Source: Syncephalastrum monosporum B8922 | Lineage: Eukaryota; Mucoromycota; Mucoromycetes; Mucorales; Syncephalastraceae | NCBI GenBank assembly: GCA_000697355.1 | Contig: JNEN01000841.1 | Coordinates: 1-64,000 of the forward strand | Direction: 5' to 3' | DNA length: 64,000 nucleotides | In this document: one piece after another, positions 1 to 11,634 of the stretch | Numbering within the stretch: the first letter of the stretch is position 1 | Layout: the number at the start of each line of letters is the position of its first letter | Notes under the pieces: generated by a model | Database searches by the model: none | The model's input: the letters and a program-made list of their open reading frames with translations, nothing else | Told to the model about the DNA's origin: nothing | Program-made: the position numbers and the translations under genes

Positions 1-472
1 ATTCGCCGAAATCAAATACCGGCGGGGTGGCGTGCAGCGTCAGGCGGGGTTTGGAAACCCCCGAAAATTTTTGTTTTTTCGGGGGGTGGTCCTCCCCCAG
101 GCAAACAGGCAAACGGCCAAGGGTGCTCCTCAAGGCCGAGGTGTTATCGTCTCGCACCTTTCTATTCCCCAACACAGTCGGGGCATTTTGCGGCGCAGTC
201 GTGGTGGTGGGCCCTGAGAGGGCGGCGTGGGCGGCAAGGGCGTCCTGGAGCGACACTTTGGCCGGTAAGGCTTTCGCCATTCCGACAATGTTGTCAATGT
301 CGGCTGAAATTTTTTTCTCAGCCGATTTTTGGCCCTTCTTGGCATCCAACCGAGCTGAAACTCGGACAGGGGATGCAGACCGAGGCAAGCTATCCACAGG
401 TATGTTTTTGGACGGATTGGGAAAACTTTTTGTCCCATCTTGGGAACGGTTACTCTCATTTTTATTATCCAT
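1..472 (-). CDS. partial ORF running off the left edge, possible mobile-element protein N-terminus
   Basis: From an ATG at 472 the minus strand stays open for 157 codons to the window edge, with no stop. The predicted N-terminus is polar and lysine/serine-rich, followed by a segment with an Ala/Leu-rich helix and a short basic KKQK stretch. I recognise no domain. GC content is visibly higher than in the flanks, and the start lies only about 35 bp from a tRNA gene, a common neighbourhood for retroelements. That suggests the first protein of a LINE or other retroelement, but this is inference; an ordinary host gene is also possible. The frame is seen directly; function is not assigned. Confidence 0.4.
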   Translation of the reverse strand, partial: MDNKNESNRSQDGTKSFPNPSKNIPVDSLPRSASPVRVSARLDAKKGQKSAEKKISADIDNIVGMAKALPAKVSLQDALAAHAALSGPTTTTAPQNAPTVLGNRKVRDDNTSALRSTLGRLPVCLGEDHPPKKQKFSGVSKPRLTLHATPPVFDFGE

Positions 473-506
473 CACAGAAAAAAGTGATGAATAGCAGAAC
501 AAGAGT

Positions 507-578
507 GGTTTCGTGATGTAAGGGTTAGCATATGAGACTCTGAATCTCATTATCCGAGTTCGAATCTCGGCGAGACCT
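507..578 (+). tRNA. tRNA-Gln (CTG anticodon), no intron
   Basis: A 72-nt cloverleaf folds completely. The acceptor stem GGTTTCG pairs with CGAGACC (one G-U), the D stem is ATGT/GCAT, and the anticodon stem TGAGA/TCTCA is perfect. The anticodon loop CTCTGAA gives CTG, which reads CAG (Gln). The T arm is CCGAG-TTCGAAT-CTCGG and the discriminator base is T. The A and B box promoter elements are internal. CCA is not encoded, as expected for a eukaryote. Confidence 0.93.
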
Positions 579-1270
579 TCTCTTCGAGTCTCTCAATCAG
601 CTTCTCAAGTTGGTTGTGAGAGCTTCGCTTTTGCCAAATTTTGTATTCGGCTCTTTTTTTTTCCGGCAAGACAGGAACAGTCCACCCATGAATACCTGCG
701 ATGCACCCGTAATGCGCTCTGCGGCAAATGTTCAATCTCGGAAAAAAACTTAAAAAATTTCCAGTGATCAGCAGTGAGCGTGCCCGCAACAGTTTTGAAT
801 CGTCGTAGGAATTCGCTCGTGATTTAGCTAGAGATGCAGCAAGTCGAGTACTGAGAGGCTCTGTTGTCTCAAAATTTACGTGGTTTCAGCAAGGGCTATT
901 CATTGACTTCTTGTCACGTGTTTCGCTATCAAATTTGAGCACCACTGCAATTTCAATGGCACGCTCATTTATCCACCCCTTATTACCCGCTTGCCGTATA
1001 TGACACACATAAACTGGCACCTAATAGAAGTATAGTACAAAACATTGGTGAACCAGACCTTGGTAGTAGAATGTGTGGTGGATATGTACTTGATTGATTT
1101 ATAAAGACGATGAGTCAAAGAATTTTGGTGGTGCGAGTGTGTGTGATAGAGAGAAGGGAAAGGGCATTTAAAAAAAAGGATCCTAATTACAAAAGAGTGC
1201 AGTAATATACAAGTGCTTCTGTTTCGATTGAAAATGGGAGGGGGGAGGTTTCGGATAAGATGGAAGCAAG
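579..1270. other. intergenic, nothing recognised
   Basis: Between tRNA-Gln and the 3' end of the Whi5-like gene I see no convincing coding frame, repeat or RNA. The stretch near 1190-1260 probably belongs to the 3' UTR of the minus-strand gene. Confidence 0.5.
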
Positions 1271-2209
1271 TTAGCCTTTGTAGCCAGAAGCAGGCTTTGA
1301 GTGGCCATAGCCATTAACAAACATCATGATAGCATGTGCAGCTGCCGTAATGGGGGACGATGGCGGGCTGCGCTCAAGCGGACCTTCGGCGGATCCATCA
1401 CTGTCATCGTCGCGGCTGGGAGCCGAGGGCGAACGGTGATACGTATCTGAGGCGTTTGGTGTTTCGTCGTCTATGGTCTTCCGTTCCGAACGTGGATGGC
1501 TGTCTGTCTCCATATCATCGGCTTGTGACCATGAACTATGCGTACGCGAGTCATCTTGCGACGACAGATGAGGCTCCACGCGACTGGTGTCTGGTAACGG
1601 CTGAGACTGCGAGATATCGCCCTCTGTCATTTCAATGGCGTATGATAGTGCCTCAAGCGAGTTGCCGCTGTATCCTCTATCCAATGGACGGTAGGTCGGC
1701 TGCTCCTCCTGAGAGTGAGTTGTGCTTTGGGAGTCGTCTGACAGCTTGCGCACCTTTTTCCGTCCCCTTTTTGACTGTTGCTGCTGCTCATGGTATCCAG
1801 AAGTGGAGAGCGAACGTGTCAGCTTGTTTTTTCTGGGCCGCCCCAAAGGGGGTCGCGTTCCAGGAGGGAGCAAGTTTCTAGAAGACGCCGCCTTGTGTCG
1901 TGCTCGTCGGTCGCACATTTCCAAGATATCTTGTTGTGTGAATCGTGGTGTAGGTATCGTCTCGAGAGACCGCCTCTGCTCCCGTTTCCATAACAGCTCG
2001 ATGTCTATCAGTGTGTTCTTCTCCCAGCCATTCTGCAGCTTGAAACTTGCCAGACCCAGACGAGCCTTTAAGGTACGAATGTGCTACAAAGTGTAAAATT
2101 GAGTGAGTCATGGTGAAATTCTAGTCGGGTATCTAAGCGCTGATCGTACTCTGGAGAGATCCTCAGGCGAAGGTGGATCATAATTGGGAGGCACCTGGTT
2201 GATAGTCAT
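1271..2209 (-). CDS. Whi5/Nrm1-like (GTB-motif) G1/S transcriptional repressor candidate
   Basis: Two exons: 2209-2150 and 2083-1271, with an intron at 2149-2084 (gtacga...tttgtag), giving 290 aa. Joining them brings together a short N-terminus and residues about 21-52, where the motif LKARLGLASFK is followed by QNGWEK and an acidic helix. This resembles the small GTB motif of fungal Whi5/Nrm1 repressors, which bind SBF/MBF and delay G1/S transcription. The rest is low-complexity: a basic GRPRK patch (AT-hook-like), a Lys/Arg cluster and a long Ser/Asp-rich acidic tail with many SP sites, as expected of a CDK-controlled repressor. An in-frame ATG at 2293 would add 28 residues, but the ATG at 2209 fits the domain better. 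Family assignment is from the motif only; the rest of the protein is not informative. Confidence 0.6.
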
Positions 2210-2981
2210 GGATATCAAAGCAAGGAGAGGAGAGTGTAAAAGAGAAAGAAACGAGAACCTTAAGGCGCGTATGATTTCCCCAGCTCGGGACACTTCCCGA
2301 CGGAGACGCGTCTTTTTTCGCGATTGTCGCCCAAACTCCGACTATCGTATTTCTCGCGCGGGGGAGCGAATAAAAAAAAAAATTGGGCGCGTCTTTGCGC
2401 GCCTTACAACGCGCTTACAAAAAAAAAAAAAAAAAAAAAGGCCGCGAGCGCGAAATGAACAATTCTTTTTTTTTTTTTTTACGTTCTACAGGTAGACGCG
2501 CTCAAACCATAAACCATAAACCGTAAAGATAAAAAAAAGGCTTCGCTCCAAACGTATCCCAGGTGACACCACCGCCATTTGCACCCCTTCTCTGTTCGGC
2601 TCAAGGAAAAATAACGTATACAACGCCAAGATTCACTGCCTTTTGTACTTGCACTTCTAATCTCTACATCACCGTTTTCCTCCGACTTTTTCATATTGTC
2701 ACTTTTGTCTGCGCTCATACTGTATTCTATATACAAACCTTACACCAGCTTTCAACGCAAGGGTATAATACTTGGTTAACACAAGAGGCTTGGCGCCTTG
2801 GCATTGATGAAATATTGAAATAGTAATATTCAGAGAGGGATCATTGAATTCGGAGGAGTCAAAAATAAAAGAACGACATTATCTTCTTCCGTATCGGATA
2901 TCAAATAAGCGGAAACGAGGTTTCTTTATCCTGGTCAGGATATGTTAAACGAGCTTAGCAAGCTACACCGTGGACATGGTC
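2210..2981. other. intergenic with homopolymer tracts, nothing coding recognised
   Basis: This is the 5' flank of the Whi5-like gene and the 3' flank of the PMP3-like gene. It holds a GC-rich patch of repeated GCGC motifs (about 2330-2420), an A run at about 2419-2438 and a T run at about 2465-2480. Open frames here are short and show no family resemblance. Confidence 0.5.
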
Positions 2982-3316
2982 TCATTTTATACCTTGATTA
3001 GTAGCGCCATAAACAACTCGGTTAGGCTCTTCGGAAGACACAGCTTGATAATGCAGCCCTCCACGCTCCAGGTCTTCAAAGTTATCATTGTACTTGTGTA
3101 TCAGGTAGAAAGCGTGGATAATGCCGGGAACTATTCATCGTATGATTTAGGTCCGAGTCTGCCCAGTGTATAATAGTTGAACTTACCTGCGCCCAAGGCG
3201 AAGAGACAGATATTAATGAGAAGATCAACACCACAACCACATTTGATCAGGACAGGAATGGGAGGAAAGAAGAAGGCGATGACAAAGAGAGCAATGTCTC
3301 TGCCCGAGTAAACCAT
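2982..3316 (-). CDS. PMP3: PMP3/SNA-family membrane proteolipid
   Basis: Two exons, 3316-3187 and 3130-2982, with an intron at 3186-3131 (gtaagt...aatag), giving 92 aa. The PMP3 family of very hydrophobic two-helix proteins is clear. Helix one contains IAFFFPPIPV, then a short loop with CGCGVDLLINICL, and helix two after the join contains VPGIIHAFYLIHKYN. A polar C-terminal tail of about 35 residues resembles yeast Sna2/Sna4 more than the 55-residue Pmp3 core. Family members sit in the plasma or vacuolar membrane and modulate membrane potential and salt tolerance. The start at 3316 gives MVYSGRD, just before helix one; longer upstream frames lack support. It is divergent from CHL1, sharing about 600 bp. 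Confidence 0.88.
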
Positions 3317-3913
3317 GACTGGATGAGTGAAGAGCAAAGAAGTAAAGAGCAATGCCGTGTGCTTCGTCGGGGATTTTTCTTTCTCCACCTGGAGCATGAA
3401 AGCTGTAGGTCACACGAACACGGACGTAGTATACATCCAAGCGCTCTGTAAAGCTACATAATGCCGGACAACTTCGGTCACTTGAGGCATGTATGCGCAA
3501 ACAACTCCAAAACCTTCTGTCGCAGTCCGTGGTGCATGACGGATATAAGCTGGCATGATCTCAACTCGCGATATTCTTTCTCTCTCTTGATATCGTCTCT
3601 GTCGCGAATAATCTTGCTGGCGCTGCTTTGTCTTTCTTCCTCCCTTGTCCGCTTCCAAAAGTACACGTGGCTGTCACATAGATCTCCACAGAAGCGCCCC
3701 TTTTTCATTGGCATCGATGCCAGTTATTGGAACAGCGTGGAGGTGCTGCGCAGCCAGGTGCACATGTGCCACTTGACTTTGATTTACACAGGCATCCAGC
3801 AAAAAAGCCCGTATACTGCCCTCCTGCTATCTTTCTGGAGTGTGAAATTAGAAAAAGTCGATTCTTCCAAAAAAAAGCGACTCTTCGAATTATCCTCTTA
3901 TCCGTCATTTCAA
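3317..3913. promoter_or_regulatory. divergent intergenic region between the PMP3-like gene and CHL1
   Basis: About 600 bp separate the two start codons. Minus-strand frames of about 80 codons cross 3410-3714 (Arg/Glu/Gln-rich, no recognised domain). I do not call a gene there, although an unrecognised upstream exon cannot be excluded. No clear TATA box was seen. Confidence 0.4.
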
Positions 3914-6900
3914 ATGACAACAGAAATACCTACGAGCTTTGGCCATCCATACCAACCCTACTCGATTCAAGTCGAGTTTATGCAAGCAGTGTATGATGCA
4001 ATGACACAGGGCAAGATCGGAATCTTTGAGAGTCCCACCGGAACTGTTTGTACCCTTTTTGACATCAACTGCACTTCAACTGACACGCTGTCAAGGGTAA
4101 ATCATTGAGCTTAATTTGTGGATCGCTTCGCTGGCTGAAGGATCATGGCGACGTTCTGCCCAACGAAGATGCCGTAAAAAGTGTACCTGCTTTAGCAGGT
4201 AGGTCTCTACCTTGTCATTCTTTGAAGGATACAACGCAGCCCCATAACGAGTACATTTCTCATCTTCCTACCCCGCTTCATATCACGCTAGCCAGCGACG
4301 AACCTGACTGGGTCCAAGCGTTTGCCGGGCCAAAATCAGAACAAATAAAGAAGCAGGTCCAGCAAGAACGCAAGAAGCGACTCCAGAAGCGCATCGACCG
4401 CGCACGGTACAGCGAAAAGCCTCTCGCGTATGAGACGTTGCCCCGCCAATCGAAACGACCGAAAAAGGTATATCGTATGACTGGTTTGCAAGAAGCTGGC
4501 CTTTCACGTTATATTTACATTTACAATAGAATGAAACCTCGCTTGACAAGGATGACGACGAATTTCTTCTCGACGAATATTCGAGTGACGTCGATCAGCA
4601 ACCAAAGAAGCGTTCCAATGAGAGTACCAGTAACTTATCCAAAGAGGTCCAGAATCTATTAGCCAAGTAAGCGGATGTTATAGGACACAACCTAAATATC
4701 ACCATCTGACCTAGTATATTAGGATGGACGCTTCGAATGCCCTTGAAGATACCGACAACAATACACAACCTACCGAAGAAGATGATGATTTTGAGCAATA
4801 TAAGGTACCAAGAAAAATGTAGAATTGACACCCACTAAGCTCACAGATTTTCAGATATACTATGCGTCTCGCACCCATTCACAGCTCTCTCAGTTTGTTC
4901 ACGAAATCCAGAAAACAGTCTATGCTGACGATACCTGGCTGATACCCCTCGGTTCACGAAAAAATATGTGTATCAACAAGGATGTCAAGAAACTTAGTAG
5001 TGTGCAGCGCATGAATGAAGTATGCCTGGAGAAACAAAGACGTAGGTGTTTGATCATGCGTTTTCGTTTTCTGACATGATTTCTTCTTCAGCAACGAGCA
5101 AGTCGCGGTGTCCACATCTACCTCCACTGAAAGAACGTGCTATTTGGGACAATTTTCGGGATCATGCCTTGGCGAAGGTACGCGACATTGAGGATCTGGT
5201 AAAAATGGGCGAAATGTACGATACATGCCCTTATTATGGGTCCAGACATGCTGTCAAACCAGCACAAGTCGTAGTCTTGCCTTACCAGCACTTGCTACAT
5301 GCAAGCACACGCGAATCACTCGGTGTATCGTTAAAGAACAGTATCGTAATCATTGACGAAGCGCACAACCTTATCGAAACCATAAACGCTATCCACACGA
5401 TTTCCCTATCTATACAGCAAATTCGCACAGCTATGCAGCAACTGGCTCTTTATCTGCAGCGTTACAAGCAACGACTACTAGGCAAGAACATTAATTACAT
5501 TCGCCACATCGTTACCATCTTGAAGGCTATCCTGCAGGTCCTCGAATCTAAGAAAGGCAAAGACGATGAAGCTGTCCTCCGTATCAATGAGTTTGTACAC
5601 TTGCTCAAGATCGACCACCTGAACATGTATAAGATTGAGAAGTATCTCAAAGCTAGCAACCTGGCACGCAAACTGAATGGCTTTGTCGACAAGCTTCAAC
5701 AAGATTCAGAACTACAAACGAAGAAAGGTCCCTCCGTCCAGAAGCACAAAGCATCATCGACACCGATGCTCACGCATATTGAAGCCTTCATTATGACACT
5801 GACCAACCCCGACAAGGATGGGCGGATCGTACTATACTACGACGAAGAGGAGGGCGCCAAGGTCAAATATATGCTACTGAACCCTGCTCATGTATTTGAG
5901 CCCATCATTCGAGACGCGAAAAGTATCATCCTTGCAGGCGGGACGATGGAACCAGTAAGAACAGCGCCCGTCTCAAAAGACCATTTTTCCTTATGCGCCA
6001 AGTACGTAGGTCTCCGATTTTCTCAAATTTCTATTCAGGGACGTACCTGCAGACCGAATCAGTAGGCTTTCCTGTGGACACATCATTCCACCTACCAATA
6101 TGTCCGTCCTAAGTCTGGCTGAGGGACCTTCGGGGAAACCCTTCCAATTTACTTTTAATAACCGCAATGATGTCAAATTGGCAAGTTGCCCCATTCTTTC
6201 TTTCATATATGCATGATGATAATCAATCTAGATAGATGGACGATGTGGGGCTCAGCATACTGAATCTGTGCAACGTAATACCCGATGGCGTTGTCTGCTT
6301 TTTTGCTAGCTTTTCCTACCTGGAGCAAGTGTATGCACGGTGGAGAACAGCTGATATTTTGCCACGTATCGCTAAACGGAAAAAGGTAATTGCAAACATT
6401 TATTACCATGTTATTATAAAATATTTACCTGCACAACGAAAAAAAAAAAAAGATATTCAAGGAACCCCGTGAAAGCAACAACGTTGATAATACGCTGCGA
6501 GATTACAGTCTGCACATTGACACCAATCAGGGCGGTGCCCTACTGTTGTGTGTTGTAAATGGCAAAATGTCTGAGGGTATAAACTTCTCGGACCGTTTGG
6601 GAAGGTTTGTCTGCTTAGCAAACAGTCGATCCTGGAATCACAACTAACAGATAACATAGAGGAGTAATTATGATTGGTTTACCGTTTGCGAACAGCCAGT
6701 CTGTTGAGCTACAGGAGAAAATGAAGTTTGCCAAAGCGCACTCGGTACGGTATATCGCGATTAGAGTTGCAATTTCTAGAATATGTGTATAGGAGAACGA
6801 GGACATAGACGCTGGCAAGGAGTATTACGAAAATATGTGCATGCGCGGAGTTAATCAATCTATTGGTGAGAAAGCTAGAAAAACTATGTCTCCATTATAA

Positions 6901-7114
6901 AACCTGACTCTTTTCCCTATGTGCTATAGGTCGTGCGATCCGACACAAGAGCGATTACGCAACGATAGTTCTAATGGACGCTCGATATAATACGAAGCGG
7001 ATACAAGACAAACTGCCAGGCTGGATTGGTAGCCATGTGGAACACTGTGATAAGTTTGGTAAAGCACTGGGCAAAACGTCACAATTCTTTCGTCAATGGC
7101 GCAATGCGCGATGA
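3914..7114 (+). CDS. CHL1: CHL1/DDX11-type DEAD_2 iron-sulfur DNA helicase
   Basis: Exons: 3914-4045, 4096-4467, 4530-4666, 4723-4804, 4855-5041, 5092-5954, 6010-6180, 6236-6385, 6453-6604, 6660-6744, 6793-6865 and 6930-7114; 862 aa, close to yeast Chl1. Superfamily 2 XPD-like motifs appear in order: Q-motif region PYQPYSIQVEFM, Walker A SPTGTGKS split by the first intron, IYYASRTHSQLSQF (Ia), the Fe-S cysteines between about residues 285 and 350, DEAH (IIDEAHN), LAGGTM (III), SEGINFSD (V) and QSIGRAIRH (VI). Chl1 works in sister-chromatid cohesion and fork stability in the nucleus. The segment 4199-4291 is in frame but has good splice signals, so an 831-aa form is possible. The intron at 6181-6235 begins with GC. 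It ends 25 bp from the convergent FEX gene. Confidence 0.93.
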
Positions 7115-7139
7115 TAAGGACCTCGAATAAATATTCAGA

Positions 7140-8523
7140 TCAACATGTGGGGTTGACCCCCTGAGTCCAAATATAGGGACCAAAGATAACAAACATGAGG
7201 CACTGACCGAGAATAACGGATGACATGCCATATATGTAAGAGTGCCGCAACGGGAGATTAGATAATTCCACCTACGATACGATATCAACAAAAAACGTCC
7301 ATTCTAATGTTTGGTTGACAGCTTACTACAAAGGTCGATATTGTGGTGAGACAGCCGCAAAGGCCATCTGTGAGACCCTTGATAACGTCACATGTGATAG
7401 ATGAGATGATAACGCCTGATTCGACCAGAGACAGAGCAGCGAGGACTGCTGTACCAAGCATGTTGGCTGCAAAAGTCCCCCAGAAAAAGGGCGGCTTATA
7501 GGTATTGAGCACAGAGAGGTGCCATCTTGCAAGGGCGCCGACAGGAGCGAAGACACAGGCCAAGGCGAGGTCGCGCTGTGTACTTGTAAAAGCGGCAGCG
7601 AATATAACGCCGATCCAGGTCAGGTAACCAAATAAAATAATGAACCAGTCGCGCGCCGTAAGGGAGACCGTCGAGAACTCGCGTGCTACGATTTCGATAC
7701 GTCTGTGTCTGGATATATGGAAACGCGTGCCCAAGACACGACCTACATGGAAACCGAAGAGCAGACCGTTAAAGGACATGGCCATCGTCACAAGAAATTG
7801 AGATATGGCGGCTAATATGTTGTAACCCTTGTTGTGGTCGGCTGCACCATAGTTGGCAAAGGCTTCAAAAAGATCGCGTTGCCAGGAAGAAAAGGTGGTG
7901 ATGGAACCGCAAAGACCGGTGGACAAAGCCACCTGCAAAGGTAGGTAGTAGTGTATCAGGATGGCCTTATCCTCGACTACAATGCCCATGATGAAGCAGC
8001 CGATCCATTGTGCGTACACCAGGCCAAATACGGGTGTGCCGTCATAAGATTCAAGTCGTTGGAGACCAACACGGATGAGTGTGCCCAGAATGGACATTGG
8101 TATCAGAGAAGCGCCAATAACGATTTTGTTCTCGTAAATTTGACGCGGTGGTAACTTGGTTTTGTCGACGACTGGCAACGTACTTTGTATGGAGTCTCTG
8201 CGAGCCAACGAAGGCACCTCAGCAAGTGTCCGGTGGCCTGTGTTTGTATCTGTATCGTCGCCTTTTGCAAGCTCGAGGTTATCCTCTGCTAAAGATGTGG
8301 CGGTCTGATTCTGACGTGTTACATTGCTGTTTCCATCAGGCTGACCAGGATTCGTTTCATTCGTATCTCTGCACTCTAGCGAAGGGATCTCTGCGAGTTC
8401 TTTTGACTGCTGATCTTTGTCTGGAGCCATGCCTGAAGCCAAGTACAACTGATTGGCGGGCTCGTCTCCCTGAGTTCCTTCTAAAGAGGGTGGAGTGGAT
8501 CTCCCAGACGCATTCCGGCTCAT
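7140..8523 (-). CDS. FEX1: fluoride exporter, FEX/CrcB family (fused two-domain eukaryotic form)
   Basis: Two exons, 8523-7327 and 7271-7140, with an intron at 7326-7272, giving 442 aa. After a polar N-terminal tail of about 130 residues come two homologous four-helix Fluc/CrcB halves. Half one holds GLCGSITTFSSW, and half two holds DGLCGCLTTISTFVVE, where the last residues come from exon two. The exon-two C-terminus (SYIYGMSSVILGQCLMF...) supplies the final transmembrane helix. Fungal FEX proteins export fluoride across the plasma membrane. The halves are fused, unlike bacterial dimers, as is usual in eukaryotes. The gene is convergent with CHL1 (25 bp between stop codons, so the transcripts probably overlap) and divergent from the GNAT gene. 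Confidence 0.93.
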
Positions 8524-9164
8524 ATCGGTGGGTGAAAAGATAGAAAAGACGCTCTTGCTTCTTCACTGATATCAGCAGCCCATTAATTCCTGCCATTCTT
8601 TTACAGCCATTGTTGATACAATTGAACCTATCGCTTCTTGGAGTATCACGTTGATAAATTTCGACTCTGTGTCCTATATCCGGGTGCTCGGCAATAACGA
8701 TCAAGGCAGGAAACACTTTGATCTTCTCGACTAGTTGATCTCCTTAGCTTCAAGTACTGTGTTTTGTACTCATTTATCCGCTGAATGTCACCCTACAGTA
8801 CAGTACTGTATGTACAGTACAGTACAGTATTGTAAAGTGGATCGCAATATATGGTGAAAACAGCGTGGTCCGGGGCAGTTTGACAGCGCTGTGATCCAAA
8901 GTGGTGTAGATATTATTCGTAGTGTCCAATATATTCCTGACGGGTCAGCCACCCAGAGCGAGGTCACCTCACATGATGAATGAGGAGGAGAGAAGAACTC
9001 TTCACAAGGTTATTTTCTGACGGACAATGATAGTCGAGTGAATTGGTGCAAGTTTCAGACATGGAGCGAAGTTGAGTCTTATCTTTTATCTCTCTTTTTA
9101 TAGGCTGGGACAGGCTTCTACCCCGTTTCGTTCCGTTGGTTTGTTCGCTTGCGCTTTATTTTCA
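8524..9164. promoter_or_regulatory. divergent promoter between FEX and the GNAT acetyltransferase, with a GTACA-rich palindromic repeat
   Basis: The 640 bp between the two start codons include 8794-8836, where tacagtac-type units repeat and form nested palindromes (ACAGTACTGT inside a longer imperfect one). No canonical TATA box is obvious on either side. Whether the repeat is an operator is not known. Confidence 0.45.
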
Positions 9165-9943
9165 ATGGGAGCCCTTGACAACTACATCGTCCGAGAAGCA
9201 ACCGAAGCGGATGTGCCCGCCATTCTGGAGATCTACAATGAGCGAGTCCTGAACTCGACCTGCTTGTTCATTTTCGATCCTGTGACCCTGGAGGATAGAT
9301 TGGCCTGGTTGGAAGATTCAAAAAAGAAGGGCTTCCCTGTCATCGTTGCTGCTGAAAAGGACACCAACAAAGCCATTGCGTATGCCAGTTTTGGCACGTT
9401 CCGGTCCAAGCCTGCGTACGACCTGTAAGTTCTTTGCATGTTATTTACGTTCTTTTTAGAAAACGGGTTATACCGTTGGCTTGGTTAACTGAATATCAAG
9501 GAGCTAAACTAATGTGAATGAACGCAGATCGGTTGAAGTGTCCCTGTACATCCATTTGGATCACCATCGTCGTGGTCTTGGCCGCCTTTTGCTGGCTGAA
9601 TTGATCCGCATCGCCAAGAACATGCAATTACGGACTATGGTGGGTAAGTTTCGCGGCAGATCTTTCTTCCTAGAAGAATTTCTTATTTATACATGTGTTC
9701 TCACTTTAATATATTATACTGCTGCACACTTCAGCTAGCATCACAGGTGATAACTCGGCGTCGATCGCCTTGTTCGAGGCATTTGGTTTCACACTGGCGG
9801 GGACGTTTCGGGGCTCTGGTTACAAGTTCGGCCGGTTCCTGGATGTCGCGTTTTATGACCTTGTCCTACCTGATACGAAGGTGGAAACAATAGTGCCAAA
9901 GTACAAACCGTTCCCCTGGGGTACATACGAATATAAAAACTAA
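9165..9943 (+). CDS. GNAT N-acetyltransferase, phosphinothricin acetyltransferase-like
   Basis: Three exons, 9165-9424, 9528-9643 and 9735-9943, giving 194 aa. The PAT/Bar-like GNAT fold is recognisable: N-terminal REATEADVPAILEIYN, then the FGTFRSKPAYD strand, then HLDHHRRGLGRLLL, which carries the acetyl-CoA binding R/Q-x-x-G-x-G/A pattern (here RRGLGR), and finally GDNSASIALFEAFGF with GTFRGSGYKFGRFLD. Relatives acetylate small amino compounds such as glufosinate-like molecules or methionine derivatives; the true substrate is unknown. An in-frame ATG at 9072 adds a hydrophobic extension of 31 residues that could be a targeting signal, but it lacks family support. Confidence 0.88.
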
Positions 9944-11634
9944 TTACACGGCACTATTTCTATCATAAAGTATATAAAGTGTATACAATTACCGAGACAA
10001 AATAAATTCCCAAAGATTGCTATATATTACTGTCGCGCGGATGCCCCAAGTATATACAACACCAATACATATTACCGAACCAGGCCTAATACCCGAAAAT
10101 AAAATGTAAGTAAAATAATATTGGCGGGATAGTTCGGGAAAGAAGCTGGTTTGAGGAAGCACAATGCGTGGGGGCCGTCTTTCAGTTACAGTGGGAATCT
10201 GCCCCGCCCCGCCGTTTCGCGCGCGAAAATAAAGAAGAAATAAAGTGACACAACGTGTGGATGTTCGACGGCGATCTCTCAGTCGGCGGTGTGGGCACGT
10301 ATCAGACTCAATATAGCAAGCATGTACGCAACGTAATTGGTAAATACGATAAACAGATGGAGAAAGAACATATATGGGGTATAGTAGGCCATTCTAAGTT
10401 ATTTATGTAGAGGCGTTACGGAAAACAATAATGCGTTCGAACCAATAGGAAATTTGGCCCAAAGGGGCACAAGTTCCCCTGTGGCAGATGATGCCATTTC
10501 TGGCTACGTCTTACCGCGCCATTGTCCTATATTTACGCAAGGAGACGCGATGGCGCCTTTGAGGGCTTTACACAAACGATGTGGGGGGCAGAAAGGTAAA
10601 GTAAATAGTATATGTAACAACCGGGCGGTGGGGTCGGAACTTTGGGGGGAGGGGGCACAGGTATTGGCGATCAGCGAGAAGTGCCGTAGAAAAACTTTCT
10701 TTTTACTTTACAGTTCTGTGTGCACGTATAAAAAAAATTTGATGCACGGCCACCCATGATCTGAAGTGTTTGTTATCAATATCGGTCAAGCTCAGTCACG
10801 AGAGGGGTAAGTCCTCTAATCTCTCACCAATAGACGCAGCAGATTACCCTCGATGGATTGGAGAAACACCGCCTAGTTGATTCCATCCTCGTGCATGATT
10901 GGGCCGATAAGAATCAATGACCCAGGCATTGGAACGCGCTTGTGTCCCACTCTTCGCGCATGCGGTGCGACCCAAAGTCAAATGTCGCGTGCGTAAAGTA
11001 AGAGCACAAGAAGGACAGAAGGGTGTACATAGTGTAAATCAACTGCTACGACTATGGCTGTCTTTCATGTGACATTATAGACCAAAATCAGTTATTGATA
11101 GCAGCATAAGGAGGGAGGGATCGACCCGCTGTAGATATTCCCCAAGCGAACGAAAGAAGGCATGCTGGCAGCGTGAACATGACCATGGATGGTGATACAG
11201 AGCTTGATCATGACCGTTTCGCCCTTTTTTTGCGCTACCGAGTACTTTATAATTTTTATATTGTGTATTCTACAACGTAGCCCTCCCCCCTCGGCCCCAA
11301 AAACTAACCCCCGACCCTTTATTTCGTCGGCTAACCCCACCTCCTGAGCAGAGTTTCAATTGACAAACTCGAGCATTTTCGTAAATAAAGAGAGGACGAT
11401 GTCTGGGGGTAAGAGAGACTTCATTTTTCGCGGGGACGAGACGGGGAAAGGGGAATGCGACCTTTTCACCATTTAGGATTAAACTCATTTCATGTACCTT
11501 TGGAGGACTTGCTAAATAGACGAAGCCTGAATGCATATATAAAAGGCCGACCCGACTCAAATCCATCCAGTTTCGAATTTTCTACGCACACTCTCTCGTT
11601 TCCTTTTCCCTCTTCTTACTCTTGATCCATCATT
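9944..11634. promoter_or_regulatory. long intergenic region and promoter of the two-finger GATA factor
   Basis: This 1.7 kb has no recognisable gene. Short frames (for example 10454-10759) lack domain signal. A good TATA box, tatataaaagg, lies at 11536-11546, 89 bp before the GATA-factor ATG, followed by a pyrimidine-rich leader (11580-11630). Long upstream regions are common for fungal regulators. Confidence 0.55.
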
